Source: Hyphococcus sp.
GTDB lineage: Bacteria > Pseudomonadota > Alphaproteobacteria > Caulobacterales > Parvularculaceae
NCBI GenBank assembly: GCA_021776375.1
Contig: JAJFGA010000020.1
Coordinates: 1-42,325, forward strand
Direction: 5' to 3'
Length of the DNA stretch: 42,325 nucleotides
The notes beneath the pieces were generated by a model that was not told where the DNA came from, made no database searches, and saw only the letters and a program-made list of their open reading frames with translations. Of this stretch, positions 23,806 through 33,185 are shown piece after piece; position 1 is the stretch's first letter; every line of letters begins with the position of its first letter. The translations under genes were made by a program, and so were the position numbers.

Positions 23806-25257
23806 TTACTGTTTTACAAATTGCGGCGCAGCAACTTCGATATGCCCGGCGGCGATCTCCTCCCCGCGCATGAAACGCTGAATGACATCTGTTACTTCCG
23901 GCGAAACCATAAAGAGATTATGCCCGGCGTTCACAACGGTAACCCTTGTGACATTCGTTAAACCGGACACCGCCTCCTCTTGGCTATCAGGATAGGTCCG
24001 CCCGTCCAGCGTTCCGGTAAGAAGCAAGGCGGGAACATCGCTCACCGGCGGTTCTCTAAAGTCATCGCCGAGGTCAAGGTCGCCCAACACGCCGCGCATA
24101 TGGGGCATTGGAAAGTTCAAAAAATCGCCAATCAGAGCGGTTTGCGCCTCTCGCTCAACCTGTGCGAGCCGTTCATCGCCGATGCCGGACGCAACATCCA
24201 TCGCCAGCGACATCACCCCCCAGTCAACCGGCTCACCCGGCGTTACAAATCGCTGCAACAGACCGACAAGCGGATCGTAAAACCCTGCATCGGCGGCGCT
24301 GTAAAGTTGCAACAACATTGCAGCACGCCCTGGATCAGAGATCATCGCCGACGCGACCCGCTGCATGGTTTCTTTTTGCAGGAGATAGTCCGCGCTCGAT
24401 CCGTCTTCCTTCGGAATTTGCACCATGACCGGCGCCGCCTCAAGCTTGGCGTGCACGCGGGCCATCAGAGCTTTGATGTCGGGATAGGCCGCCTTTGCTT
24501 CAGGCTGTGCGTTAATGGCGTCTTGCACGCGAGAAAAATAGGCGTCGGTTCGCGATGGCAGTTTGACCGTCTGATCAAGCCCTTCCGCGCTTGCGAGGAT
24601 AAGGCGCTCAATACGGCCGTGCATTTGGTTTTCTTTCAACGCAGCGAAAGCGAGATGCGTGCCATAGGAAATGCCCCAAAGGGTAATTTTCTCGGTGCCG
24701 AGATGCGCCCGGAGCGCATCAAGATCGCGGGCGCTCTCAACCGTCGTATAGCCCTCGATATCCACGCCGGCCTCACGCCAGAAGGTCTCGCATTGGCCAA
24801 TGGATTGGCGGAGAAGGGTGAGCGCCGTCTCGGCGGGAACGTTCTTATCTTCGGGAATAACCACATCGGACGTGCAGCGCGGCGTGTCGTCGGATTCGCC
24901 GGTTCCGCGCTGATCGAGGGCGATGACATCGCCAAACTCACGCATCGCCATAAAAAGCGGAAAGCGCCGCCACTTCGCCGTTGCAATACCAGACCCGCCG
25001 GGACCGCCCGCGAGATAAACAATCGGCGCGCCGGGTGTCTCGCCCGTCGCCGGGAACCGAACATAGCGTATCGGGATTTCCCGGCTGTTCTTTTTCGCGC
25101 GGTTTTCCGGCACGCTCAGCTCGCCGCGAAACGCCTCGACTTCTTCGCCGCTATCGGCCTTAAACATGATGGCGGTCTCACCAGGTGGTTGCGCCTGGCT
25201 CGCGCAGCCCGCCCCAAACATCATCAATATGCAACTACACAGCCCGATTAGTTTCAT
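23806..25257 (-). CDS. Alpha/beta hydrolase lipoprotein (TAP/proline iminopeptidase-like)
   Basis: 483 aa from ATG 25257, which places a compact lipoprotein signal (lipobox GAGC) at the N-terminus; the open frame runs 37 codons further upstream without a site. Features of the tripeptidyl/prolyl aminopeptidase-like group: YLAGGPGGSGIA (oxyanion loop), ALDQRGTGESDDTPRC, nucleophile Ser197 in LWGISYGTHLA, an inserted helical cap (~220-390), Asp in LLTGTLDGRTYP and His in VVNAGHNLF. It probably releases N-terminal residues from peptides in the periplasm. It converges with the regulator gene nine bases away and is divergent from the LytTR gene. Confidence 0.88.
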   Translation of the reverse strand: MKLIGLCSCILMMFGAGCASQAQPPGETAIMFKADSGEEVEAFRGELSVPENRAKKNSREIPIRYVRFPATGETPGAPIVYLAGGPGGSGIATAKWRRFPLFMAMREFGDVIALDQRGTGESDDTPRCTSDVVIPEDKNVPAETALTLLRQSIGQCETFWREAGVDIEGYTTVESARDLDALRAHLGTEKITLWGISYGTHLAFAALKENQMHGRIERLILASAEGLDQTVKLPSRTDAYFSRVQDAINAQPEAKAAYPDIKALMARVHAKLEAAPVMVQIPKEDGSSADYLLQKETMQRVASAMISDPGRAAMLLQLYSAADAGFYDPLVGLLQRFVTPGEPVDWGVMSLAMDVASGIGDERLAQVEREAQTALIGDFLNFPMPHMRGVLGDLDLGDDFREPPVSDVPALLLTGTLDGRTYPDSQEEAVSGLTNVTRVTVVNAGHNLFMVSPEVTDVIQRFMRGEEIAAGHIEVAAPQFVKQ

Positions 25258-25409
25258 CGACTTAACTTTCCTTTTGTCCCGCGAGAATTCGCTACTGGCG
25301 GCAATATTGGTCGGGTCAGCCGGCTGGAGAATGGCCAATTCGCTTAATGGCGACGGATTTTCGGTCAATGGCGATGAGCGGCGGCGTAAAATCGGTGTAC
25401 GGTCGCGCC

Positions 25410-26912
25410 ATGAGATATTGGCTTTTCCTGATTTACGGGCTCGTCGGCTTCGTCGCCGCCCTCGCCCCGGCTGTCGCCGCCGAGACCGTTGTCGCCAAAA
25501 CCGTTATTCAATGCCCTGCATTATCGGACGGCGCCGCGCCGCCAGCTTTTGACGGACCAGACTGCAAAGACCTTCCTTACTGGCAGGTGGATCCCCAGGG
25601 GCGCCATCTTTGGCTAAAAACGAGCCTTGAGGCGACGGACGCGCTTCTCGCTTCTGGAAAACCGATTGGCGTCTTCGTTTCAGGCAAGGCGTCCAGCGAG
25701 GTCTATCTGAATGGACGCCGCCTTGGCCAGAACGGGTCCCCCGCAAGCATGGCGGAAAGCGAGATCCCCGGCCGGATGGATGCGGTTTTTTACGCCCCGC
25801 GCGACGCCGTTCGCGCCGGCGAGAATGACCTTGTCATCCGCTTGTCCTCGCATCACGGCTTTCTTCATTTTCGCTATCCCATGCATTGGGTTGCGCTTGG
25901 GGAATACGCCAATCCGACCGCTTTGATCCTGGACGCTTATTGGCCGTCGCTGATCCCTTTCGGCGCCTTGATTGCAGGCTTTTTATACTTTTCCGCATCG
26001 GCGGTTAGCGGCGGTCTTCGCCTCAACGGTTTATTGCTCGCGCTCGCTTCGCTTTTCGCCGCCGGCCAGCTTTTCGTCGAGGTCTATCGTGGCCTGTCGC
26101 CCTATGCTTATCCCGCGCATGAATGGCGCATGATTTTAGTCGTGTTGTTTTCACTCGGCTTTGGGCTTTGTCTTATTGCGCATGTCAGTGTGAAATTCTT
26201 GGCCCATCGCTGGCGCTACGCCTTTGGCGCGACCGCCATTGCTACACTCGCATCGACATTCATCGCAGCCGGGTATGACGGCAAGGCCGCATTCGCCGTT
26301 TTGACGCCAAGCCTCATCGGCGCGGCGATCGCGGGCTACGCATCTTACCGGCGCCAACCACAAGCGCGGCTCTATGTTGCTGCGATTACGATTTTTGCGG
26401 CGACCATATTGCTATATCCGAACCGGTTTCTTGACGTCCTGTTCTTCTATGAAGTCGCTGCGCTGCTGCTCGTTCTTTTTGTCGCCCAGGCCTTCGCCTT
26501 CGCTAAAGAACGCAAACAACGCGAGGATGAACAGGCCCGGTCAAAGCAGTTGGCTTTGTCCCTTGAACGCGTGGAGCAGAGCAAGGCTGCGCGCCATATC
26601 AAAATCAGCGGCGCCGGCAAAATTGACATGGCGCCAGCCGACAAGATAACGCACTGCAAAGGCGCCGGCGATTATGTTGAAATTTTTCTCAATGACGGAC
26701 GTGAAATTCTGCACAATGGCAGCCTCACACAACTTGAAAGCGAGCTTCCCGCGACGTTCCTGCGCGTCCACCGGTCCTATCTCGTCAACACAGATTTTGT
26801 CAGCTCCCTGACGAGAGAGACTTCCGGCGTTGGGCGACTAATGCTCACGACAAGCGCAGAAATTCCGGTGAGCCGAAGGATCATGCCCAGGATCAGAAGC
26901 GCGCTGAACTAG
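25410..26912 (+). CDS. Seven-TM receptor with LytTR DNA-binding domain
   Basis: 500 aa from ATG 25410, where a signal peptide begins (cut near AVAA). Residues ~25-170 are a periplasmic sensory domain with two early cysteines (35, 52), YWQVDPQGRHLWLK and SSEVYLNGRRLGQNG, resembling 7TMR-DISM extracellular modules. About seven hydrophobic segments lie between 176 and 362, then a charged helix, and a LytTR domain at ~398-497 with HCKGAGDYVEI and FLRVHRSYLVN. It would be a one-component system coupling an external signal to DNA binding at the membrane. No kinase partner is adjacent. A different repeat element follows immediately. Confidence 0.88.
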   Translation: MRYWLFLIYGLVGFVAALAPAVAAETVVAKTVIQCPALSDGAAPPAFDGPDCKDLPYWQVDPQGRHLWLKTSLEATDALLASGKPIGVFVSGKASSEVYLNGRRLGQNGSPASMAESEIPGRMDAVFYAPRDAVRAGENDLVIRLSSHHGFLHFRYPMHWVALGEYANPTALILDAYWPSLIPFGALIAGFLYFSASAVSGGLRLNGLLLALASLFAAGQLFVEVYRGLSPYAYPAHEWRMILVVLFSLGFGLCLIAHVSVKFLAHRWRYAFGATAIATLASTFIAAGYDGKAAFAVLTPSLIGAAIAGYASYRRQPQARLYVAAITIFAATILLYPNRFLDVLFFYEVAALLLVLFVAQAFAFAKERKQREDEQARSKQLALSLERVEQSKAARHIKISGAGKIDMAPADKITHCKGAGDYVEIFLNDGREILHNGSLTQLESELPATFLRVHRSYLVNTDFVSSLTRETSGVGRLMLTTSAEIPVSRRIMPRIRSALN

Positions 26913-26918
26913 AGCCTC

Positions 26919-27114
26919 GACTCATAAACGGATCCCCCGTCATCCCGGACGTTACACGAGCCCAAAACCAAAGGTTTTTGGCTAGAGAGTGTCCGATCCG
27001 GGATCCAGGGCCACTTGTTCCGTACACGCCGCACTGGATCCCGGATAGCTCGAAAGCACTACGAAATCAAAGATTTCGGTACTTTCGGCTTCCGGGATGA
27101 CCGGTTAATGAGTC
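26919..27114. repeat. Interspersed palindromic repeat, 'GTCATCCCGG' type
   Basis: Outer arms gactcat and atgagtc enclose cgtcatcccgga ... ttccgggatgac. Inner arms are tccgggatcca and tggatcccgga, with small stems (accaaaggtttttgg; gaaatcaaagatttc). The unit is ~196 bases and begins seven bases after the LytTR gene stop. This is a widespread alphaproteobacterial intergenic palindrome. Confidence 0.8.
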
Positions 27115-27133
27115 TATCGCCTAGGGGCCTGGC

Positions 27134-28144
27134 CTATCGCTCCCCGTAAATCGCGACCTCTTCAACGTCGGCGCTTTTTACCCCGCGAAACATGCCGTCA
27201 GTGTTGAACACCATCGCAAATGCGCCGTCTGCGCCAAGCACAATCACCCCGCCGCCGCCGCCAAGGGTTTCGAGCCGGCCATGGATCACATCATTGGCCG
27301 CGTCCTCAACCGACTTGCCGGCATATTCAACCTGCGCACAAATATCGCGGGCAATGGTCAGCCGGATAAAATATTCTCCGTGACCGGTCGACGATACGGC
27401 GCAGGATTTATTGTCGGCGAAGGTCCCGGCGCCAATGATCGGCGTGTCGCCCACCCGCCCGAAATTTTTCAACGTCATGCCGCCGGTTGAAGTTCCCGCC
27501 GCAAGGTTTCCGCCCGCATCAAGGGCAACAGCGCCAACGGTTCCATATTTATAATCAATCGGCAGGGCGCTGTCTTTTTGTTCTTTTTCACGCTCCAAGG
27601 CCTCTTCATAGCTCTTCCAGCGATGCTCCGTGTAAAAATATTCCGGGTCGACAATCTCGAGCCCTTGCTGTTCTGCGAATTGATCAGCGCCGTCGCCTGC
27701 AAACATCACATGGACGGAATTTTCCATTACCTCGCGGGCGAGCCGGATCGGGTTTTTGACGGTTGTAACGCCGGTAATGGCGCCGGAGTTCAGCGTTGCA
27801 CCGTCCATAATGGATGCGTCAAGCTCGTTCTTGCCTTCACGGGTAAAAACGGAGCCCTTGCCAGAGTTAAAAAGCGGCGAGTTCTCCATGGTCACAATCG
27901 CCGCCTCAACCGCATCCAGCGCCGCGCCGCCGTCGTCGAGGATCGCATATCCAACATCGAGCGCTTCATTGAGCTTGGCGATAAATTCCGCTTCTTTCTC
28001 TGGCGTATAACGTCCGGGCGCCAGCGCGCCTGCGCCGCCATGAATGACGATGGTCACGGGGGGCGAGGCGGTGTCTGGCGTCTCAACGGCGCAGCCTGTT
28101 GTCAGGACAGCCATGGCGGCAAACGTCGCGAGCGAATTTTTCAT
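27134..28144 (-). CDS. Isoaspartyl peptidase / plant-type L-asparaginase, exported
   Basis: 336 aa from ATG 28144 with GGGAT upstream; the open frame continues 32 codons earlier. A signal with a lipobox-like LTTGC (residues ~15-19) implies a lipoprotein or periplasmic enzyme. Family motifs: VIHGGAGAL, DGGAALDAVEAAI, FNSGKGSVFTREGKNELDAS (given here in part), then the autocleavage site KYGTVGAVALD with Thr202 as the N-terminal nucleophile of the beta subunit. GGMTLKNFGRVGDTPIIGAG holds the substrate loop. It hydrolyses beta-aspartyl dipeptides and/or asparagine. Spacing to the HerA-like gene (126 bases) suggests its own promoter. Confidence 0.93.
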   Translation of the reverse strand: MKNSLATFAAMAVLTTGCAVETPDTASPPVTIVIHGGAGALAPGRYTPEKEAEFIAKLNEALDVGYAILDDGGAALDAVEAAIVTMENSPLFNSGKGSVFTREGKNELDASIMDGATLNSGAITGVTTVKNPIRLAREVMENSVHVMFAGDGADQFAEQQGLEIVDPEYFYTEHRWKSYEEALEREKEQKDSALPIDYKYGTVGAVALDAGGNLAAGTSTGGMTLKNFGRVGDTPIIGAGTFADNKSCAVSSTGHGEYFIRLTIARDICAQVEYAGKSVEDAANDVIHGRLETLGGGGGVIVLGADGAFAMVFNTDGMFRGVKSADVEEVAIYGER

Positions 28145-28269
28145 CTGACTAATCCCTTCATGCGCAGACCTACGCCAATATGGCATGCGCCCCTGCGCAG
28201 CCTTCGGACAATAGATTGACATGATTTCTTGGATTAACAAGCAGGCTGGCTCGCCGTGGCGCAGCGGCG

Positions 28270-29985
28270 TTATTCAATCTCGGGCAATAACATCCGCTGG
28301 GCGCGCCATTGCTCGACGATGCGCTCGATGAAGCTGTCGTCATCCATCTCAACCGACCACCCGTCGGAGAAGCTCGCCATCAGGCTGCGCGGCACCGCAC
28401 TGCTCGGCAACGCATCAAAGCGAATGCGCGTCGGCATCGGCACGCCCTCGCCGACCGCAATCGCCTCTCCGAGGCCTAGCGACGGCAGACAGCTGAGCAA
28501 GCTGGTCGACGCATCCGGCGCCGCCGCGCGCAACGCTTCCTGATCGGCCTGATTGGCCAGGCGCATGGCAAAGATCGTATTGCACTGAGACAAGACGGTC
28601 GGGTCCAGCTCGGTCGGGCGCTGTGAGGCGACCCAGAGCGAGACACCAACCTTGCGGCCTTCCTTGGCCAGACGGATTAAAGAACGCCGGGTCGGAGCGA
28701 AACCTTCATTGGGATCAGCGGGCGCATAGCGGTGCGCATCCTCGCAAACCAGCGCAATCGGCGCCGCGCCATTGCTCCACAACCCAAATTCAAACGCCAG
28801 CCGCGTGACGACCGAGACCACAACCTGCACCACTTCCGTCGGCAGGCCGCCAAGCTCGATCACGCTGACGGGCCGACCATTGACGGGGATGCGAAATAAT
28901 TCGCCCAACAGCTCGGTGAGGTTATCCTGCACCGTCAGACTGCCGAACATGAATGCATAACGCGCATCCTGGCTAATCGTCGCGATGCGGTTTTTTAAAC
29001 GTTTGAAGGGCGTGGTGTTGCGCGTTCCATCAAGGCCGCCAAGCGCTTTGTCGATCAGTGTCGACAGTTCTGAAATCCGGTATGGCGTCGGCGTATCGAC
29101 GGTAATCGCGGCCACATCAGCACGCACATGCACAGCCCGGGACGCGCCGCTGAGATTCATTTTTTTCGCCGCCGGGACCAGATCCGCCAGGATTTCGATT
29201 TCCTCGGCGTAACCGGTCCTGCCCGGAAATAAAACTTCGACCAGCTCGTCGAATGTCAACATCCAGTATGGCAGCGTAAAGGTCGTCGGATCAAAAACAA
29301 CGGCGCGGTCTTCAAAGCTTTTTGAATACTCATTATGCGGATCGAGGATGACGATATGCCCGTTTGGAAAACGCTCAAGGACGGCGCGCAACAATAAGGC
29401 TACCGCGCAGGATTTCCCGGCGCCGGTGGTGCCGAGAATGGCGCAATGACGTGAGAACACTTCATCGACATTGACCGTCGCTGGAATTTGCGCATCTTGC
29501 TTCACCGCGCCGATGCGCACGCTTGAAAAGCCATTAATCGAGAACAGCGCCGTTAATTCGTCGCGGGTCGCAACATGAACGCCGTCGCCAAGCGTCGGAT
29601 AGGCCGAGACGCCACGCCGAAACCGCGCCGGCGCATTTATGGTCGGTTTGGTGAATTCACCGATCAGTTCAACTTCAACGATGCCGGTGGATGCGGCAGG
29701 ATTGTCATGCGACGGCGCCGGGACGCTCATCGCCGAAACCAGCCCCAAGACAACGCTTGACCCGGCGTCGATGCTCATAATCGCGCCAATTTGCGGGCGC
29801 GCCGCGCGGTCGTCGGCGGGCTTTCCTTCCGCCAGCATTACCAGCGCATGAGAGCCCGTGACCGAGACCATCGTGCCAACGCGCGGTTTTTCCTGAAATG
29901 CGCCGTCAAAGGCTTCCGCCGTCGGCGCGGCGCTTCCTTTGCGCATGATTGGCGCTTTGCGCACTCGTGCTTTAAGCGGCGTCAT
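28270..29985 (-). CDS. HerA/DUF87-type hexameric ATPase
   Basis: 571 aa from ATG 29985, preceded by GGAGAGG; the frame upstream is antisense noise inside the kinase gene. Residues ~35-170 look like the HAS-barrel. Walker A is GTTGAGKS (185-192), then VILDPHNEYS, Walker B ALVCEDAHRYAP (~411-422), and the ASQRPTELDPTVLSQCN sensor/arginine region (~453-469), all typical of HerA. HerA motors drive DNA end resection with NurA or power membrane or defence systems. No NurA, Cas4 or defence nuclease is adjacent; instead the gene overlaps a histidine kinase gene by 14 bases. Confidence 0.88.
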   Translation of the reverse strand: MTPLKARVRKAPIMRKGSAAPTAEAFDGAFQEKPRVGTMVSVTGSHALVMLAEGKPADDRAARPQIGAIMSIDAGSSVVLGLVSAMSVPAPSHDNPAASTGIVEVELIGEFTKPTINAPARFRRGVSAYPTLGDGVHVATRDELTALFSINGFSSVRIGAVKQDAQIPATVNVDEVFSRHCAILGTTGAGKSCAVALLLRAVLERFPNGHIVILDPHNEYSKSFEDRAVVFDPTTFTLPYWMLTFDELVEVLFPGRTGYAEEIEILADLVPAAKKMNLSGASRAVHVRADVAAITVDTPTPYRISELSTLIDKALGGLDGTRNTTPFKRLKNRIATISQDARYAFMFGSLTVQDNLTELLGELFRIPVNGRPVSVIELGGLPTEVVQVVVSVVTRLAFEFGLWSNGAAPIALVCEDAHRYAPADPNEGFAPTRRSLIRLAKEGRKVGVSLWVASQRPTELDPTVLSQCNTIFAMRLANQADQEALRAAAPDASTSLLSCLPSLGLGEAIAVGEGVPMPTRIRFDALPSSAVPRSLMASFSDGWSVEMDDDSFIERIVEQWRAQRMLLPEIE

Positions 29986-30883
29986 CGGCCCTCTCCAAAC
30001 TGGGGTTTTCGGATTGCGGAGCGTCGTCCTCATGGTTTGCCGCGCTCGCTTTTGCGTCCGGCGGCGGCAAAGCGATGCGCACAAGCGCGCCGTGTCCTTT
30101 GCGGCTTTTGATATGGAAAGCCCCGCCCTGCATCTCGATAAATGTTTTGGCGACCGCATAACCAACGCCCGGACCGGAGAACGAACGGTCCAGCCCGCGA
30201 TGCGGTTCAGCGAATGCATCAAGTGCTTGCTTGATTTCCTCCGGGCTTAGTCCGGCGCCGTCGTCTCGTACGGCAATCTCAGCGCGGCCGTGTTCATCGA
30301 CGCAGGCGCGCACCAGAATGCGGCCCTTATCAGCGCTTAGGCTGATCGCCGTCTGCAACAGATGGTCTATCGCCTGACCTGTGCGCTCCACATCCCCCCA
30401 GCCGATAATTTCCGCACCCTCGTCGCGCCGTTCGATGGAGACTTCAGCGGCATCCGCGCGAATTCGCGCGCGCTCGACGGCGCCGTCAAGAACTTCACTA
30501 AGATCGACCTCGCCGTCAGATAGCTCAACGCTACCGCTTTCCAGCGCGGCGACTTCTAAAATTGTATTGATATGACCGAGCAGAAGGTCAGCCGATTGCA
30601 GGATATATTCCGCATAAGCGGTATGCTGTTCGGTGCTCAGATTATATTCCTCGCCGTCGCGAAGCATGGTCGCAAACCCCATGATCGCATTCAGCGGGGT
30701 GCGCAATTCGTGGTTCATATTCGCCAGAAACTCTGACCGCGCCTTGATCGCAAGTTCAGCTTCCACCCGCGCGGCGCGAACTTCAACTTCGGTGCGTTGA
30801 CGCGCCAGGGCTTCACCCATGCGCGATGCATAATCGGCGATGAGCGAGCCTTCGGACTGATTAAACAATTTCAACGCCCGCAT
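29972..30883 (-). CDS. Soluble sensor histidine kinase with altered N-box
   Basis: 303 aa from ATG 30883 with GAGGAAATC before it. No membrane segment: residues 1-50 are a coiled-coil-like helix (ALARQRTEVEVRAARVEAEL), followed by the HisKA domain with His58 in NHELRTPLNAIMGFA. The ATPase domain has a normal D-box (DDGAGLS) and G-box (GPGVGYAVAKTF). The N-box reads DHLLQTAISLSA, where the conserved 'L-x-N-A' asparagine is replaced by Thr. This may weaken Mg-ATP binding. No response regulator is adjacent. It overlaps the HerA-like gene, so kinase and motor are made together. Confidence 0.87.
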   Translation of the reverse strand: MRALKLFNQSEGSLIADYASRMGEALARQRTEVEVRAARVEAELAIKARSEFLANMNHELRTPLNAIMGFATMLRDGEEYNLSTEQHTAYAEYILQSADLLLGHINTILEVAALESGSVELSDGEVDLSEVLDGAVERARIRADAAEVSIERRDEGAEIIGWGDVERTGQAIDHLLQTAISLSADKGRILVRACVDEHGRAEIAVRDDGAGLSPEEIKQALDAFAEPHRGLDRSFSGPGVGYAVAKTFIEMQGGAFHIKSRKGHGALVRIALPPPDAKASAANHEDDAPQSENPSLERADDAA

Positions 30884-30968
30884 AGATGATTTCCTCGCGC
30901 AAAGCCTAGCGAGCAAGGGCTAATGCGGCGTTAAACTGGATGTCGAAGTAAGGGTGGTTAATCAGACG

Positions 30969-32870
30969 TTAAGACGTCGATGGATCGCCAGGCGTCGAAG
31001 CTGTTACGGTCTCGCCCGCAGCCGGGTCTTGCTCGGCTTGTGCTGGCTTTTGCTCCGGTGGTTTTGGAACATAGGCAAGCACGGTGTCGCCAATCGCAGG
31101 CTCAACCGGCGCCTCGCGCGAAGCGAACAGAATTGCGCCTTTTCGAACGACCAGCACAATCTCGTGATCAGCTCCGGCATCCGCCTTATACTGCTCAGGC
31201 GTATACTCTTCAGAGAGCCGGGTGCGTTGATAGATCCAGCCCTTATAGTGACGGCGCAAAAGCTCATCGAGGGGCGCGCCGGAGTGAAGAAAGGTGCGTC
31301 CCTGCAAAGTATAGGAAAGCGCCTGTCGGTCTTCTTCGTCTTTGCCGCGCGCATTGACCTGATAGATCGCCGCGCGCCCCAGCTCCGGCGCCAGGTCGGT
31401 GGAAACCAGCGCGTTGTGCGCCTCATTGCCGCTGAGCGCGAGCAAATAGCCGAAGCGATTGAGGTCAAGGTGATGCTCGGTAACTTCGGAGAGAATTTCA
31501 CCGTAATATGTCGGCACATCGGCGAGCCGCGCCGGCTTGAGGCTGCCCCAGCTCGCATCGGCGACCATCACCGGGATCTCAAGCTCCTTGAGTTTGGCCG
31601 CCAGCGCGACCGACCATGGTGAGGCGCCGGCAATTAAAACCCCCGGACGCTCGCGCGAAGCGAGGCCCAACATCTTGGCGAGCGGACCGATTGAAAAGCC
31701 GTGGGCGATCACAGTTGTAAACACCATTGCAAAGGCAAGCGGGATCAGTTTTTCGCCGTCAGCATAGCCTTCCGTCACTAGGGCGACGCCAAAAAATGAG
31801 GACACCGCAACCGCGACAATCCCGCGCGGCGCAATCCAGCCCACCAGCAAACGTTCCCTCCACGGCAGACCGGCGCCAATGGTAGAGATCACTACCGTCA
31901 GTGGGCGAACGACAAATAGCATCGCTGCAAGATACCAGAATACCGACCAGTCAAGTTCAAGGAAGGATGCAAATGTAAGATTGGCGGTGAGGATGATAAA
32001 CACGCCGGAGACCAGAATAACGACGATGTTTTCTTTAAAAAATCGCAACTCATTGATGCTGGCGATGCGTGAGTTGGCCATCGTCACGCCCATGGCCGTG
32101 ACCGCCAGCAGGCCGGCCTCATGCTGCAAGAGGTTCGCCATCTCAAAGCAGACCAACACCAGCGCCAACAAAACAGGCGGCTTTAAATATTCAGGAACCC
32201 AGCCGCGCCGGAACGACGAGGCGGCAAGCCGCCCGATCGTAAAGCCGAGCCCACCGGCGAGAATGGAGGCAACGACAATTGAGCCGATAATTTCGCCGGG
32301 CGAAGCCTCGCCGCCATTACCGAAGACGATGAATTCATAGACCAGCACCGCGAGCAAAGCGCCGATCGGATCATTGACGATGCCTTCCCATTTCAATAGC
32401 GTCGCCGGGCGCGCATCGAGCTTGGACTGACGCAGCAACGGAATAATCACCGTCGGACCGGTGACAACCATGACCCCGCCAAACAACAGCGCCACCTGCC
32501 AAGACAGGCCGATAATGTAGAAAGCAGCGCCCGCGCCTAGCCCCCAGGCAATCGCCACGCCAGGAAAAACCAGCCGCCGCACACCGCGGGTCAGCCCCCG
32601 CAGCTCAGAAAAATTGAGCTGTAATCCGCCCTCGAATAAAATTACGGCCACCGCAATGGCAATGATCGGCTGATAGAATTCACCAAACAGCGCTTCCATC
32701 GGCGGTTCGCCGTTAGCGCCGAGCGGACCGAAAAGTCCAAGCACTGGCCCCGCGACAACGCCGGCAATCGCCATCAACACAATCGCCGGCAAATTAAATC
32801 GCCAGGCAAGCCATTGCGCGCCAATGCCGAGGACGCCAATCAGCGCGAAAGCGAGAACCAGATTGTCCAT
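30969..32870 (-). CDS. CPA1-type cation:proton antiporter with cytosolic RCK-like domain
   Basis: 633 aa. The first ~390 residues form a 12-13-TM antiporter domain: GGLQLNFSELRGLTRG, GPTVIIPLLRQSKLDA, and the ion-binding NDPIGALLAVLVYE. VGWIAPRGIVAVAVSSFFG near 345 is also typical. After it comes a Rossmann-like regulatory part (~400-530: VLIAGASPWSVALAAKLKEL) with sequence like TrkA-N/RCK, and a C-terminal proline/alanine-rich tail. It probably exchanges Na+ or K+ for H+ at the inner membrane, gated by nucleotides. It is followed downstream by the kinase-HerA pair, 86 bases away. Confidence 0.9.
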   Translation of the reverse strand: MDNLVLAFALIGVLGIGAQWLAWRFNLPAIVLMAIAGVVAGPVLGLFGPLGANGEPPMEALFGEFYQPIIAIAVAVILFEGGLQLNFSELRGLTRGVRRLVFPGVAIAWGLGAGAAFYIIGLSWQVALLFGGVMVVTGPTVIIPLLRQSKLDARPATLLKWEGIVNDPIGALLAVLVYEFIVFGNGGEASPGEIIGSIVVASILAGGLGFTIGRLAASSFRRGWVPEYLKPPVLLALVLVCFEMANLLQHEAGLLAVTAMGVTMANSRIASINELRFFKENIVVILVSGVFIILTANLTFASFLELDWSVFWYLAAMLFVVRPLTVVISTIGAGLPWRERLLVGWIAPRGIVAVAVSSFFGVALVTEGYADGEKLIPLAFAMVFTTVIAHGFSIGPLAKMLGLASRERPGVLIAGASPWSVALAAKLKELEIPVMVADASWGSLKPARLADVPTYYGEILSEVTEHHLDLNRFGYLLALSGNEAHNALVSTDLAPELGRAAIYQVNARGKDEEDRQALSYTLQGRTFLHSGAPLDELLRRHYKGWIYQRTRLSEEYTPEQYKADAGADHEIVLVVRKGAILFASREAPVEPAIGDTVLAYVPKPPEQKPAQAEQDPAAGETVTASTPGDPSTS

Positions 32871-32895
32871 TTACACCATTTCGCTCGCGGCTAAT

Positions 32896-33036
32896 CCCTC
32901 GAGATGCAAAGCCACGCTTTGCTCCTCAGGATGAGGAAGGAGTGATTTGACACTAGCTGATTTCAAAAATTTAAACCATCCTCATCCTGAGGAGATTTGA
33001 GCATCGACAGATGCTTAAATCGTCGCGAAGGATCAC
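32896..33036. repeat. Structured palindromic repeat copy R1 ('CTCAGGATGAGG' family)
   Basis: Contains ctcctcaggatgagg ... cctcatcctgaggag, with flanking stems (gcaaagccacgctttgc; agcatcgacagatgct) and the end cgtcgcgaaggatcacc. The left arm is partly degenerated. The region 32871-33185 holds no gene. Confidence 0.8.
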
Positions 33037-33088
33037 CAAACTGCGAAGGCCTACGCACCCCTCGCTTGGATAACTCGCTTACGCTGCC

Positions 33089-33148
33089 TATCCTTCGCGA
33101 CACAACAAGCAATCTTAACGAAATTGCTTGTTGTTTCTCAGGATGAGG
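33089..33148. repeat. Half copy of the same palindromic repeat
   Basis: Starts tatccttcgcgac and ends tttctcaggatgagg, with the stem acaacaagcaat ... attgcttgttgt between. This is the left half of the R-family unit without a right half. Confidence 0.75.
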
Positions 33149-33185
33149 TTGAAGCATGGTCAAGCCAGCCGTTACCTTCAGAGGC

